DNA from: an uncultured Alphaproteobacteria bacterium
GTDB taxonomy: Bacteria > Pseudomonadota > Alphaproteobacteria > HIMB59
Direction: 5' to 3'
Length of the DNA stretch: 39,885 bases
Assembly (NCBI GenBank): GCA_902617515.1
Contig: CACMWX010000008.1
Coordinates: 1-39,885, forward strand
Shown: positions 8,496 to 17,839 of the stretch, piece after piece
Layout of the letters: each line of letters begins with the position of its first letter
How positions within the stretch are numbered: the first letter of the stretch is position 1
Notes under the pieces: generated by a model
Told to the model about the DNA's origin: nothing
The model's database searches: none
Seen by the model: only the letters and a program-made list of their open reading frames with translations
Position numbers and translations under genes: made by a program

Positions 8496-11344
8496 TACTC
8501 TTTCGGTAAGTTTTTAAATTTCATAAAACTGACACCACTTCTTTCTTTTATAACACGTTTTAGTGATGATTTAAGAGCTAATTCTTTGATTAGTTGCTGA
8601 TTAGTACTATGTCTTTTTGATATGCCTGTAGCAGGAGCTGCTGCAGGGCGTCTTCCCACGTAATGAACTTTTTTGGTTAAATTATTTTTTACTAAAACAT
8701 GTCTAATACGACTTTTAACAAAACTCCATGCTCCCATATTTTTTGGCTCCTCTTGAACCCATAAAATGTCACTTTCTTTATGTTTTAATATAACCTCTCC
8801 TATGGCATCAAATGGAAATGGATAAATTTGCTCAATACGAATTATTTTTACATCTTTAATATTATTCTTTGTTCTAAAATCATCTAATTCATAAAATATT
8901 TTTCCAGAGCAGAAAATTATCCTTTTTGGGTTTTTGATTTCATCTTCAATAAGGCGATGAAAAGATGAGCGTCCAGTAAATTCACTAATAGACGATACAT
9001 TATTTGGATGGCGCAGTGTGGATTTAGGAGTAAATACTATTAGTGGTTTTCTAAAATTTCTATGTATTTGCCTTCTCAAAGCATGAAAGTAGCTCGCAGG
9101 AGTGGTGCAATTTACAATCTGAACGTTATCTTCTGCTGCCATTTGAAGAAACCTTTCTATTCTTGCACTGGAGTGTTCAGGACCCATACCCTCATGACCA
9201 TGAGGTAATAGCATAACTAATCCACTCATTTGCATCCATTTTCTCTCACTTGAAGCAATAAACTGGTCAATAATAATTTGGGCACCGTTGGCAAAATCTC
9301 CAAATTGGGCCTCCCATAAAACCAAAGTATTTGGGTCTGCTAATGAGTACCCATATTCAAAACCTAGGACACCTAATTCAGAGAGAAAACTATCAATTAC
9401 TTCAAACTGTTTTTGATTTTTAGCAATGTGATTGAGTGGAATATATCTCTCTTCTGATTTTTGATCATAAAAAACTGAGTGTCTCTGACTGAAAGTTCCC
9501 CTTCCAGAATCTTGACCTGCAAGTCTCACTCTATACCCTTCCTTTAACAATGCTCCAAATGCTAAAGCCTCAGCAAAAGACCAGTCAATATTCTTCCCTG
9601 ATTTTATTGAAGTTAATCGAGATTTATTAAATTTTTCTAATTTCGGATGAAGATTAAATCCTTTAGGTATTTGTGAAATTTTTGTGCCAATTTCCTTTAA
9701 GGATTTTTCTGACTCAGCTGTTCTACCTCTTCTAAGTGGATCTTTTGGTGCAAGACTTAATCCACTCCATTGTCCACCCATCCAAGATTTTGTTTTTAAT
9801 TTATAGTTTTTTGCTTTTTCAAATTTCTTCTCGAGATCAGACCATATTCTGTCTTTGATGAAGTCTACCTGTTTTGTATTTACTACTTCTTGGCTTATAA
9901 GTTTATCTGCATAAATACTGGCAACTGTTTTTTTCTTTTTTATAGTTTGATACATCAATGGTTGAGTGAAAGAGGGCTCGTCACCCTCGTTATGTCCATG
10001 TTTTCTGTAACAAAACATATCGACAAGTGTATCTTTTTTGAATGTGTTTCTAAATTCTGTTGCAGCTCTTGAGGCTAAAACAACAGCCTCTGGGTCATCT
10101 CCATTTACATGAAATATTGGGGATTGAACAATTTTTCCTATCTCTGAGGAGTAAGGCGCAGATCGGCTATATTGAGGACTAGTTGTAAATCCAATTTGAT
10201 TATTAATAATAAAGTGAATTAGTCCGCCAATTCTGTAGCCGTTTAATTGTGACATAGTAAAGGTTTCAGCAACAATACCTTGTCCAGCAATTGCTGCGTC
10301 TCCATGAATTAGTAGACCTGAAACTTTTGTATTATTTTTGTCTTGAATGATTGTTTGTTTAGCTCTTATTTTGCCGGCTACAACTGGATTTACCGCTTCT
10401 AAGTGAGAGGGATTAGCTGCCATACTCACATGAATAATCTTACCTCCAAAACTTCTATCAGAACTTGCACCTAAATGATATTTAACATCACCAGAGCCCT
10501 GATCACTGAGGGCATTCTCGCCTCCATGGATAAATTCTCCAAAAATTTGAACATGAGGTTTTTTTACTATGTTAGCTAATATATTTAGTCTTCCTCTGTG
10601 GGCGCATGCAAAGGAAAAATCTTCTACACCATATTCTGAGGATCTTTTTAAAATCTGTTCAAGCGCTGGTATTGTAGACTCAGCTCCTTCAAGTCCAAAT
10701 CTTTTGGTACCTCTGTACTTTGTATCTAGAAACTTTTCAAAATATTCTGCTGTAATTAATCTCTCCAAGATTGTCCTTTTCCCCTTAGGGGTTAATTGCA
10801 TATCTTTTTTTTCTTCTATTCTATCCTTCAGCCATTTGTATTCTTCGGCAGACTGAATATGTTTGTATTCAATTGCCAAGGTGCCAGAATAGATGCTTTG
10901 AAGTTTTTCAAAAACTTCACGTACAGTAGCTTTCTGAAATCCTAAATATCCAAATAGAAAAATTTTTCGATCATAATCTTTTTTTTGAAAACCGTAATAC
11001 TCGGGATCTAAACCTGATGGATTGTTCTTTGCCATTAAACCTAAAGGGTCAAGATCAGCTATAAGGTGCCCTATCTCTCTGTAAGCTCTTATCATCATTA
11101 CAAGTCGAAGAGAGTCAGTAATTGCCTGATCAAGGGAAATCTGATTAAAATCAATGTCTCTTGAGGTCTGTGACCAATTTATTTTTTGATAGTCAGCTAG
11201 AATAGAGATCTCCTCTGGAGCGAGAGCCTTAAAGAATTCATGCCAGCTCTTGTCAACAAGACTTGGGTCTTTAATAAAATCTCTATATATCGCTATTACT
11301 TGAGAGGCATTATTAGTTGTGAGAAATGAATTATAAGATCTCAT
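8495..11344 (-). CDS. sucA: 2-oxoglutarate dehydrogenase E1 component SucA
   Basis: SucA is the thiamine-diphosphate-dependent E1 that decarboxylates 2-oxoglutarate and succinylates the SucB lipoyl group. The 949-residue product has the normal length. Visible landmarks are the N-terminal [19 protein letters not shown] block, [13 protein letters not shown] near residue 250, the ThDP/Mg motif beginning [15 protein letters not shown] and ending [10 protein letters not shown] (about 348-390), [30 protein letters not shown], the [14 protein letters not shown] block and [23 protein letters not shown]. The N-terminal QXXXYR-type segment that binds E2 in other species is not obvious to me but could be degenerate. 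It lies 51 bases after mdh and overlaps sucB by one base. In many alphaproteobacteria sucCD sit between mdh and sucA; here they do not. Confidence 0.97.
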   Translation of the reverse strand: MRSYNSFLTTNNASQVIAIYRDFIKDPSLVDKSWHEFFKALAPEEISILADYQKINWSQTSRDIDFNQISLDQAITDSLRLVMMIRAYREIGHLIADLDPLGLMAKNNPSGLDPEYYGFQKKDYDRKIFLFGYLGFQKATVREVFEKLQSIYSGTLAIEYKHIQSAEEYKWLKDRIEEKKDMQLTPKGKRTILERLITAEYFEKFLDTKYRGTKRFGLEGAESTIPALEQILKRSSEYGVEDFSFACAHRGRLNILANIVKKPHVQIFGEFIHGGENALSDQGSGDVKYHLGASSDRSFGGKIIHVSMAANPSHLEAVNPVVAGKIRAKQTIIQDKNNTKVSGLLIHGDAAIAGQGIVAETFTMSQLNGYRIGGLIHFIINNQIGFTTSPQYSRSAPYSSEIGKIVQSPIFHVNGDDPEAVVLASRAATEFRNTFKKDTLVDMFCYRKHGHNEGDEPSFTQPLMYQTIKKKKTVASIYADKLISQEVVNTKQVDFIKDRIWSDLEKKFEKAKNYKLKTKSWMGGQWSGLSLAPKDPLRRGRTAESEKSLKEIGTKISQIPKGFNLHPKLEKFNKSRLTSIKSGKNIDWSFAEALAFGALLKEGYRVRLAGQDSGRGTFSQRHSVFYDQKSEERYIPLNHIAKNQKQFEVIDSFLSELGVLGFEYGYSLADPNTLVLWEAQFGDFANGAQIIIDQFIASSERKWMQMSGLVMLLPHGHEGMGPEHSSARIERFLQMAAEDNVQIVNCTTPASYFHALRRQIHRNFRKPLIVFTPKSTLRHPNNVSSISEFTGRSSFHRLIEDEIKNPKRIIFCSGKIFYELDDFRTKNNIKDVKIIRIEQIYPFPFDAIGEVILKHKESDILWVQEEPKNMGAWSFVKSRIRHVLVKNNLTKKVHYVGRRPAAAPATGISKRHSTNQQLIKELALKSSLKRVIKERSGVSFMKFKNLPKE

Positions 11345-11395
11345 TAATAGGTTTATGTATACGCCTATCTAATAAAGATGTCATTTGATTTTTGA

Positions 11396-12340
11396 TCATA
11401 AAAGCTTATCAACAGCTGATACTAGACCCTGCACAGATTTGACAGATTTTTTTAACATTAATTTCTCTTTGGCTGTAAGTTTTACCTCAATAATTTTTTC
11501 AATTCCTTTATTTCCAATAATTGTAGGTACTCCCATATACATATTTTTATGGCCATATTGGCCATTGATATAAGCAGCACAAGGTAAAAGTTTTTTTTGA
11601 TTTAATAAAAAAGCTTCTGCCATCTGAATTGCCGAACTAGCAGGTGCGTAGAAAGCTGATCCATTTTTTAATAACTTCACGATTTCTCCACCGCCCATTC
11701 TTGTTCGATCGACTATTTTTTCAATTTTTGAATAAGGGAATTTTTTAAGCTTTATAAAATCGATTAAAGAGACACCTCCTATTGTTGTGTAATTAATTAA
11801 AGGCACCATGTCATCTCCATGGCCTCCTAATACAAATGTTTCAACATCATTCACGGATACCTTCAAAGCATCTGATAAGAAGTATTTCATTCGGGAGGAG
11901 TCCAACACTCCCGCCATGCCCACACACATGTTTTTGGGTAGTTTGGAATATTTCTGGAGAACGTATACCATCGCATCTAGTGGGTTTGTAATACAAATAA
12001 CAAATGCTTTAGGAGCATATTTTTTTATATCTAGTGCAATTTTTTTTATTATTTTTCCATTAATCTCAAGTAAATCATCTCTACTCATTCCAGGTTTACG
12101 GGGTAAGCCAGCAGTTATGATGATAACGTCAGATCCCTTCATTTTTGAAAAGTCATTGGTACCCTCTATTGACCCTGTGAAACCTTCGACTGCTGATGAT
12201 TGACTAAGGTCTAAAGCTTTTCCTTGAGGCATCCCGGTAACAACATCAATAAGAGTTATATTACCGAGTTTTTTTAAAGCTAATAAATGTGCGAGTGTGC
12301 CTCCAATATTTCCAGCACCAATTAATGATATTTTATTCAC
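11396..12340 (-). CDS. mdh: Malate dehydrogenase, LDH-like type
   Basis: This enzyme oxidises malate to oxaloacetate with NAD+ in the TCA cycle. The 314-residue product begins with the Rossmann motif [18 protein letters not shown] and has the substrate-loop sequence [14 protein letters not shown], in which the arginine after L and P selects dicarboxylates (malate rather than lactate). NPLDAMVYV follows, and the catalytic histidine is in [12 protein letters not shown]. This belongs to the LDH-like tetrameric group usual in alphaproteobacteria, not to the enterobacterial dimeric Mdh. The start overlaps the sdhB stop by 4 bases (ATGA), so translation is probably coupled. Confidence 0.96.
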   Translation of the reverse strand: MNKISLIGAGNIGGTLAHLLALKKLGNITLIDVVTGMPQGKALDLSQSSAVEGFTGSIEGTNDFSKMKGSDVIIITAGLPRKPGMSRDDLLEINGKIIKKIALDIKKYAPKAFVICITNPLDAMVYVLQKYSKLPKNMCVGMAGVLDSSRMKYFLSDALKVSVNDVETFVLGGHGDDMVPLINYTTIGGVSLIDFIKLKKFPYSKIEKIVDRTRMGGGEIVKLLKNGSAFYAPASSAIQMAEAFLLNQKKLLPCAAYINGQYGHKNMYMGVPTIIGNKGIEKIIEVKLTAKEKLMLKKSVKSVQGLVSAVDKLL

Positions 12341-13140
12341 TTATTATCCATTTTGGATATTTCATGTTTTATTTCAGCTATCGCTTTAGCTGGATTTAAT
12401 CCTTTCGGACAAGAGTTCGTGCAATTCATAATCGAATGACATCTATATAGTTTAAAACTATCATCTAATTCATTCAACCTTTCTTTTTTTTCTTCATCTC
12501 TACTATCTTGTATCCAGCGATTTGCTTGAAGCAATACAGCTGGTCCTAAATATTTATCCTCATTCCACCAATAACTAGGACAAGAAGTACTACATGAGAA
12601 ACACATAACACATTCCCATTTACCATCTAACTTATCTCTGTCTTCGACTGACTGTAAGTTTTCACGTTTATTATTTGGGGAATTTTTATTTAACCATGGT
12701 TTTATAGATTTAAATTGTTCAAATGCTTTTTTTAAATCAACCACTAGATCTTTTAAAACCTTCATATGAGGAAGAGGATAAATATTTATTTCATCCGAAC
12801 ACTCTTCTATATGTTTTTGACATGCAAGTGTATTTACTCCATCTATGTTCATTGCACATGATCCACAAACACCTTCTCTACAAGATTTTCTAAAAGTTAA
12901 ACTTGGATCAACTTCAGCTTTAATTTTATTTAATATATCTAGAACCATTGTTCCTGCTTTAGCTACATCAATTTCAAATCGATCGATTTGAGGAGGGGTA
13001 TTTTCATCACCAGACCACCTATAAACATTTATAATTCGGATATCATGATTTTGTTGAGATTGCTCGTCAATGAGATCGACATTGGAATAAGATTTTCCTT
13101 TAACTGGAACTGAGTTTTTTGGAAGAGTAAGTTGTACCAT
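12337..13140 (-). CDS. sdhB: Succinate dehydrogenase iron-sulfur subunit SdhB
   Basis: SdhB carries electrons from the FAD of SdhA through three Fe-S clusters to the membrane quinone site. The 267-residue product starts [10 protein letters not shown], a start typical of alphaproteobacterial SdhB. The [2Fe-2S] ligands are in [13 protein letters not shown] (about 85-97) with the last in NTLAC. The [4Fe-4S] and [3Fe-4S] ligands are in [16 protein letters not shown] (about 178-193) and [17 protein letters not shown] (about 234-250). All cluster cysteines are present. It begins at the base after the sdhA stop and overlaps mdh by 4 bases. Confidence 0.98.
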   Translation of the reverse strand: MVQLTLPKNSVPVKGKSYSNVDLIDEQSQQNHDIRIINVYRWSGDENTPPQIDRFEIDVAKAGTMVLDILNKIKAEVDPSLTFRKSCREGVCGSCAMNIDGVNTLACQKHIEECSDEINIYPLPHMKVLKDLVVDLKKAFEQFKSIKPWLNKNSPNNKRENLQSVEDRDKLDGKWECVMCFSCSTSCPSYWWNEDKYLGPAVLLQANRWIQDSRDEEKKERLNELDDSFKLYRCHSIMNCTNSCPKGLNPAKAIAEIKHEISKMDNK

Positions 13141-14916
13141 TTAATAAACCCTTACTTGTGGTTGGATGACAGAGATTTGATTACTCAGTGTAGTCATTCT
13201 CACTGGTCTATGGGTGACTTTATAATCAGTGACATCACCCCAAAAAAGAGTGTGTTTTAACCAATTTTCATCATCTCTGTCTGGAAAGTCCTCTCTAGCG
13301 TGAGCACCTCTACTTTCAGTTCTTTGCTCAGCAGAAACACCAACACTTCCAGCAACTTGCATTAAATTATGTAGTTCTAAAGCTTCAACTAAATCTGTAT
13401 TAAAAACATCTGACTGATCTTTGACTTTAATATGTTTTAAATCTTGTGACATTGAGGCTAATTCATCATTGCCTAATTTCAAAGTTTCACTTTCTCTGTA
13501 AACACCAAATCTTTTTTGAACAGTCTTTTGCATCCTCTCTCTTAGCTCACCAACTGAAACATCACCTTTGTTACTTTTAATGGATTCTAATCTCTCTATG
13601 ATAGAATTTGTTTGCGATAGAGATGGGGTTCTCAATGACTCTTTGGTATCAATAACTTGGCCAGCCTGAATTGCTGCGCCCCTTCCAAAAACTACTAGCT
13701 CAGCTAAAGCATTTGTTCCAAGCCGATTAGCTCCATGAACTGAAGCGCATGCAGCTTCTCCGATAGCCATTAGTCCCTCACAGACTTCTTCTGTATTAGA
13801 GTCATTTGGTTTCAAAACCTCTGCTTTAAAGTTTGTAGGAATTCCACCCATACAATAATGAACAGTTGGAATTACTGGGATTGGCTCTTTTGAAATATCT
13901 CTTCCACAAAAGGCTTTAACTGACTCAGAAATACCAGGTAATCTTTTTGCAAGCATATCAGCATCAAGATGTTCCAAATGGAGATTTATATAATCTTTGT
14001 TAGGTCCGCATCCTCTACCTGCACTAATCTCTTTACTTATGAATCTTGATATAACATCTCTAGCAGCAAGATCTTTTGCATTCGGTGCATATTCTAACAT
14101 AAACCTTGTACCTTCGTTGTTTTTAAGAATGCCTCCTTCACCTCTAGCTGCTTCTGAAATTAAAACACCCACACCATATATTCCTGTTGGATGAAATTGA
14201 ATAAACTCCATATCAGATAGAGGAAGACCGGCTCTCAACGCTATGCCTGCTCCATCACCAGTGCAAATATGGGCACTTGTTGAGGATTGAAAAATTCTTC
14301 CATAACCCCCAGTTGCGAGAATTGTCATTTTTGAAATAAAACGATGCAATGTTCCGTCCTCTATACTAATTGCTAAAAGACCACAAATTGTATCATTGTC
14401 ATCTTTTAATAAGTCTATAGCGAAAAATTCGTTATAAAAATCAACGTTATTTTTGAGGCTTTGTTGATACAGAGTATGGAGTAATGCATGGCCGGTCCTA
14501 TCAGCTGCAGCGCAAGCTCGGCTTGCTGGCTCGCCTTTACCATTTTTTGTCATATGGCCACCAAAAGGTCTTTGATAAATCTTACCATCATCTGTTCTTG
14601 AAAATGGCATACCATAATGTTCAAGCTCAACAATAGAGTCGACTGCATTTGAACATAAATACTCAATACTGTCTTGATCACCCAACCAGTCTGATCCTTT
14701 TACAGTGTCAAACATATGCCACTGCCAGCTATCCTCGCCCATATTAGCTAAGGCAGCTCCAATTCCACCTTGGGCTGCAACAGTATGACTTCTTGTAGGG
14801 TAAACTTTTGAGACACATGCAGTTTTTAGGCCTTGTTCAGAGCAACCCAAAGCTGCTCTCAAGCCCGCTCCGCCTGCACCTAATACAACTACATCTAATT
14901 TATGATCTGTATACAT
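13141..14916 (-). CDS. sdhA: Succinate dehydrogenase flavoprotein subunit SdhA
   Basis: SdhA oxidises succinate to fumarate using covalently bound FAD on the cytoplasmic face of complex II. I place the start at ATG 14916 ([23 protein letters not shown]): the frame is open 15 codons further upstream, but that extension overlaps sdhD and is not homologous to anything expected. This gives 591 residues, the family norm. The FAD motif [10 protein letters not shown] is at the N-terminus; the histidyl-FAD attachment is in [11 protein letters not shown]; the active-site region includes [35 protein letters not shown] and [10 protein letters not shown]. The C-terminal [20 protein letters not shown] block is intact. 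It begins 1 base after the sdhD stop. Confidence 0.98.
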   Translation of the reverse strand: MYTDHKLDVVVLGAGGAGLRAALGCSEQGLKTACVSKVYPTRSHTVAAQGGIGAALANMGEDSWQWHMFDTVKGSDWLGDQDSIEYLCSNAVDSIVELEHYGMPFSRTDDGKIYQRPFGGHMTKNGKGEPASRACAAADRTGHALLHTLYQQSLKNNVDFYNEFFAIDLLKDDNDTICGLLAISIEDGTLHRFISKMTILATGGYGRIFQSSTSAHICTGDGAGIALRAGLPLSDMEFIQFHPTGIYGVGVLISEAARGEGGILKNNEGTRFMLEYAPNAKDLAARDVISRFISKEISAGRGCGPNKDYINLHLEHLDADMLAKRLPGISESVKAFCGRDISKEPIPVIPTVHYCMGGIPTNFKAEVLKPNDSNTEEVCEGLMAIGEAACASVHGANRLGTNALAELVVFGRGAAIQAGQVIDTKESLRTPSLSQTNSIIERLESIKSNKGDVSVGELRERMQKTVQKRFGVYRESETLKLGNDELASMSQDLKHIKVKDQSDVFNTDLVEALELHNLMQVAGSVGVSAEQRTESRGAHAREDFPDRDDENWLKHTLFWGDVTDYKVTHRPVRMTTLSNQISVIQPQVRVY

Positions 14917-14917
14917 A

Positions 14918-15244
14918 TTAAATAAATAACACCGGTAAAAAGAAGAGGAACGAAATACCAATAATGCTGTCTGTTATTAAAGAATAAAGTTTCATTTTAC
15001 TTAATTGAAAATAATCCTCATAAACTTTGCCCAGTTGAATTCTAATATGAAGCATTGATATGATAAAAAAAATTAATAATAAAATCTTATTAGTGTTAGT
15101 AGATAATGAGATATTGAGAGAATTTACATCGGAGTAAGAACTTAAAAAAAATAAAATAAACCAATAGCTAATAGGAATTAGCGCTAGATATAAAATTCTT
15201 TCTATTTTCCATTTTTGAGAAGCTTTCATTAAAATATCATCCAA
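14918..15244 (-). CDS. sdhD: Succinate dehydrogenase membrane anchor subunit SdhD
   Basis: SdhD and SdhC anchor SdhAB in the inner membrane and form the haem b and ubiquinone sites. The 108-residue product has three hydrophobic helices (about 18-35, 52-68 and 88-107). Its diagnostic stretch is [14 protein letters not shown]66 corresponds to the haem ligand H71 of E. coli SdhD, and D77/Y78, with the same 11-residue spacing, correspond to the quinone-site D82/Y83. Overall similarity to other SdhD proteins is low, as usual, so identity rests on this motif and on the operon position. It overlaps sdhC by 16 bases and ends just before sdhA. Confidence 0.93.
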   Translation of the reverse strand: MDDILMKASQKWKIERILYLALIPISYWFILFFLSSYSDVNSLNISLSTNTNKILLLIFFIISMLHIRIQLGKVYEDYFQLSKMKLYSLITDSIIGISFLFFLPVLFI

Positions 15245-15594
15245 GTAAAAATCAAAGTCATTATAATATTTGCTACTAAGATAAGATATGTCACTAAGTA
15301 GACATTTTTAAGATCCATTCCAATTGAAAATGACCATAAGAAATATTTAAAACCGTTTAACAAGTGATGATTGAAAATAAAAAACCAAAAGACAAATATC
15401 AGTTTTATAGGCAGCAAGTTTATCATAAATGTTAATACTTGATTAAGTTGAGGGAGAAAATTTAAGCTTCCTAACCAAATTGAAAAAAAAGGCAAAGAAA
15501 ACGCAAATGCAATTACTCCTATCCTGCTGGAGATAGAAAATACCATGGTCAAAAAAGGCCTATATATTTGCAAATGGGGTGATAATGGAGCCAT
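15229..15594 (-). CDS. sdhC: Succinate dehydrogenase cytochrome b556 subunit SdhC
   Basis: SdhC is the larger haem-carrying anchor subunit of complex II. The 121-residue product opens with APLSPHLQIYRP, the usual SdhC N-terminal block, and has three membrane helices. S20 and R24 match the E. coli quinone-site residues S27 and R31. The haem ligand H84 corresponds to H77 in HHLLNGFKYFLW. Two otherwise common histidines are replaced: the position of E. coli H30 is S23 and that of H91 is Y84. It is the first gene of the sdhCDAB-mdh-sucAB operon; the promoter must lie in the 295-base divergent gap before dctQ. Confidence 0.93.
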   Translation of the reverse strand: MAPLSPHLQIYRPFLTMVFSISSRIGVIAFAFSLPFFSIWLGSLNFLPQLNQVLTFMINLLPIKLIFVFWFFIFNHHLLNGFKYFLWSFSIGMDLKNVYLVTYLILVANIIMTLIFTWMIF

Positions 15595-15755
15595 AGAAAG
15601 GCAATATATTTAAAAATGTCTTATAGTAAAAAACTATTATTTTATTAATTCATGCGTTACTTGAATAAATAAGGCTGTGGAAAAAATGTTAATCAAATTA
15701 ACCATTAATTAAAATTAAGGGTCTATAAATGCCCTACATTCAACTAAAATCTAAT

Positions 15756-15840
15756 TAGGTCGTGAACATTTTGTTTAAATGTGCCGAATCTCACCCCGCA
15801 TGAGAAAGCTTTATTCATATAAAGTTGGCACCACGACCTA
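15756..15840. ncRNA. Candidate structured RNA or cis-regulatory element in the sdhC/dctQ divergent gap
   Basis: Five helices can be drawn by eye in 85 bases. P1 is 9 bp, TAGGTCGTG (15756-15764) with CACGACCTA (15832-15840). P2 is a hairpin 15766-15771/15777-15782. P3 joins GTGCC (15781-15785) to GGCAC (15827-15831), sharing 2 bases with P2. P4 is TCTCA/TGAGA (15789-15793/15801-15805) with loop CCCCGCA. P5 is 7 bp, 15807-15813/15820-15826, with one G-U pair. P1 and P3 are contiguous on their 3' side, so they could stack as nested three-way junctions. On the plus strand it would sit 50 bases before dctQ; on the minus strand about 160 bases before sdhC. It does not match any riboswitch consensus I recognise. 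A cloverleaf-like repeat or protein-binding site is also possible. Confidence 0.5.
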
Positions 15841-15875
15841 TCAATATACTCTCTTTAATATGTCTATTGTCTATA

Positions 15876-15881
15876 TATAAT
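15876..15881 (+). promoter_or_regulatory. Possible -10 box (TATAAT) directly before dctQ
   Basis: A perfect TATAAT lies 8 bases before the dctQ ATG at 15890, without a good -35 hexamer. If used, transcription would begin at or next to the start codon, giving a nearly leaderless mRNA and excluding the structured element at 15756-15840 from the dctQ transcript. In DNA this AT-rich the box could be chance. Confidence 0.25.
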
Positions 15882-15889
15882 CTGCTGCT

Positions 15890-16417
15890 ATGTCTGTTTT
15901 AGCACAATTATCCAAATTTATTGATCGATTTAATACATTTATAGGATATCTATGTGCTTTTTTTGTTTTCTCTATGGTCATAGTTGTATTCACTGTTGTC
16001 GTCTTAAGATATGGGTTCAATATTGGATTTATATGGATGCAAGAAGTTTATGTTTGGCTTCATAGTTTTGTTTTCATGTTGGGTGCTGGTTTCACTTATT
16101 TAGCAAATGAACATGTCAGAATAGACGTCTTTTACCGAGAGGCATCAAAAAAATATAAAGCTACTGTAGATCTATTTGGAAATATTTTTTTACTTCTACC
16201 TTTTTTATATATTATTTGGAATTACAGCTATCCCTTTGTATATAGATCTTTTTTTATGGGAGAGGTTTCCAGAGAAGCGGGCGGTATGCCTGCTTTATAT
16301 ATTTTAAAAAGTGCAATTCTATGGTTTTGTTTAGTTTTATTTCTTCAATTAGTCTCTAATGTAATTAAATCAATACTAACACTTTCAAACTATCATTTTT
16401 CTGATAATAAATCATGA
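15890..16417 (+). CDS. TRAP transporter small membrane subunit (DctQ)
   Basis: DctQ-type proteins are the small four-helix membrane subunit of TRAP transporters, which use a sodium gradient to import organic acids delivered by a periplasmic binding protein. The 175-residue product has four hydrophobic segments (about 17-40, 50-70, 90-110 and 135-160) and the conserved pattern WMQEVYVWLHSFVFMLGAG followed by HVRIDVFY, typical of the DctQ family. Its stop overlaps the dctM start by 4 bases (ATGA). The partner binding protein is encoded on the opposite strand at 17840-18967. Confidence 0.9.
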   Translation: MSVLAQLSKFIDRFNTFIGYLCAFFVFSMVIVVFTVVVLRYGFNIGFIWMQEVYVWLHSFVFMLGAGFTYLANEHVRIDVFYREASKKYKATVDLFGNIFLLLPFLYIIWNYSYPFVYRSFFMGEVSREAGGMPALYILKSAILWFCLVLFLQLVSNVIKSILTLSNYHFSDNKS

Positions 16418-17790
16418 TTAGTCCTGAAATTTTAGCAATTGTAATGTTTGTAACAACATTGGGGTTATTACTTTTCGGTTTTCCCGTTGCTTTTACACTC
16501 GCTGGAACAGCTCTTCTGTTTGGATTTTTAGGAGATGCTCTGGAAATATTTAATTTCAGAATGCTAGGATTTTTTCCTCAACGCATTTTTGGAACAATGA
16601 TTAATGAGCCCCTTGTGGCTGTGCCCCTATTCATTTTTATGGGAATAATGTTAGAAAAAACAAAAATTGCAGCCGGACTATTACATTCAATTGGTGAACT
16701 TTTTGGGACTACTAAAGGAGGTCTTGGAATAGGAGTTGTAATAGTGGGTATGTTGTTAGCTGCATCAACAGGCATTGTCGGTGCAACAGTTGTTACAATG
16801 GGAATGTTATCTTTGCCCTCAATGATGAAGGCTGGCTATGATCAGAAAATAGCAACTGGTACTATTTGTGCCGCTGGTACATTAGGACAAATAATTCCTC
16901 CTTCAATTGTTTTAGTTTTACTGGCTACAATTTTACAAGGCGCAAATGAAGAAGCAGCGATGTTAGTTGGTAATTTGGCTCCAGATCCAGTTACAGCAAT
17001 TGATTTATTTGCTGGTGCTATTCTACCTGGATTGATGTTAGTAGTCTTATTTATAATTTTTATTTTCATTTACGCTAGAATAAACCCATTAAGTTGTCCG
17101 CCTGTTAAAACTACAAAGTCAAGAACTGAGATATACATCGAAGCTGCTAAATCAGTTGTGCCTCCCATAACTCTTATTGTGCTAGTTTTAGGCTCAATTT
17201 TATTTGGAATAGCTACCCCCACAGAGTCTGCATCAGTTGGAGCTGTTGGAGCTGCAATAATTGCACTATTAAAGGGTGAATTAAATTTCAAGAATATTAA
17301 AGAGACAGCTTTAGGAACTGTAAAACTTAGTTCATTTGTATTTGTAATTTTAATTGGTGCCTCAATGTTTTCTCTTGTGTTTCGTGGTTTTGGTGGTGAT
17401 GAAATGATAGAGCATTTTCTTGGAACTCTACCTGGTGGGCTTTACGCAGCACTCATTTTAGTAATGATAGTAATTTTTCTATTAGGTTTTTTCCTAGACT
17501 ATATCGAAATAATTTTTGTCATCGTTCCATTAGTTGGTCCAATATTAATTGCAAACGGGGCAGACCCATTATGGTTAGGTATTCTTATTTCACTTAATTT
17601 ACAAACTAGTTTTTTAACACCTCCTTTTGGATTTTCTTTGTTTTTTTTAAGAGGAGTGGCCCCAAGTAGTATTAAAACTAGAAACATGTACAGAGGGGTA
17701 ATTCCCTTCATTGGAATTCAGGTATTAGCTATATTAATTGTTGGTTTTTATCCTGAAATAGCAACCTGGTTGCCAAATAAAATGTTCTGA
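16414..17790 (+). CDS. TRAP transporter large permease (DctM)
   Basis: DctM is the large transmembrane subunit, an ion-transporter-superfamily protein with about 12 helices that carries out sodium-coupled uptake. The 458-residue product has the normal length. Family landmarks are FGFPVAFTLAG near the N-terminus, NEPLVAVPLFIFMG, AASTGIVGATVVTMGMLSLP, GTLGQIIPPSIVLVLLA, FGIATPTESASVGAVGA, and near the end SLNLQTSFLTPPFGFSLFFLRG. It is translationally coupled to dctQ and ends at a strong terminator. The close match of the neighbouring binding protein to TakP suggests 2-oxoacids or related organic acids as substrate; the permease sequence alone does not show this. Confidence 0.94.
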   Translation: MISPEILAIVMFVTTLGLLLFGFPVAFTLAGTALLFGFLGDALEIFNFRMLGFFPQRIFGTMINEPLVAVPLFIFMGIMLEKTKIAAGLLHSIGELFGTTKGGLGIGVVIVGMLLAASTGIVGATVVTMGMLSLPSMMKAGYDQKIATGTICAAGTLGQIIPPSIVLVLLATILQGANEEAAMLVGNLAPDPVTAIDLFAGAILPGLMLVVLFIIFIFIYARINPLSCPPVKTTKSRTEIYIEAAKSVVPPITLIVLVLGSILFGIATPTESASVGAVGAAIIALLKGELNFKNIKETALGTVKLSSFVFVILIGASMFSLVFRGFGGDEMIEHFLGTLPGGLYAALILVMIVIFLLGFFLDYIEIIFVIVPLVGPILIANGADPLWLGILISLNLQTSFLTPPFGFSLFFLRGVAPSSIKTRNMYRGVIPFIGIQVLAILIVGFYPEIATWLPNKMF

Positions 17791-17797
17791 TAGATAG

Positions 17798-17826
17798 ATC
17801 ATCCCCGAATAGGTATCGGGGATGAT
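17798..17826. terminator. Bidirectional intrinsic terminator between dctM and takP
   Basis: ATCATCCCCGA (17798-17808) pairs perfectly with TCGGGGATGAT (17816-17826), an 11-bp stem with a 7-base loop and a GC-rich core that is conspicuous in this AT-rich sequence. TTTA follows on the plus strand. It lies between two convergent genes, 8 bases after the dctM stop and 14 before the takP stop. Confidence 0.88.
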
Positions 17827-17839
17827 TTTAATTTTGTAT

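Noticed and set aside
14917..14961. Upstream 15-codon extension of sdhA
   Set aside because: It overlaps sdhD, adds [15 protein letters not shown] with no counterpart in SdhA, and the ATG at 14916 sits where the family starts.
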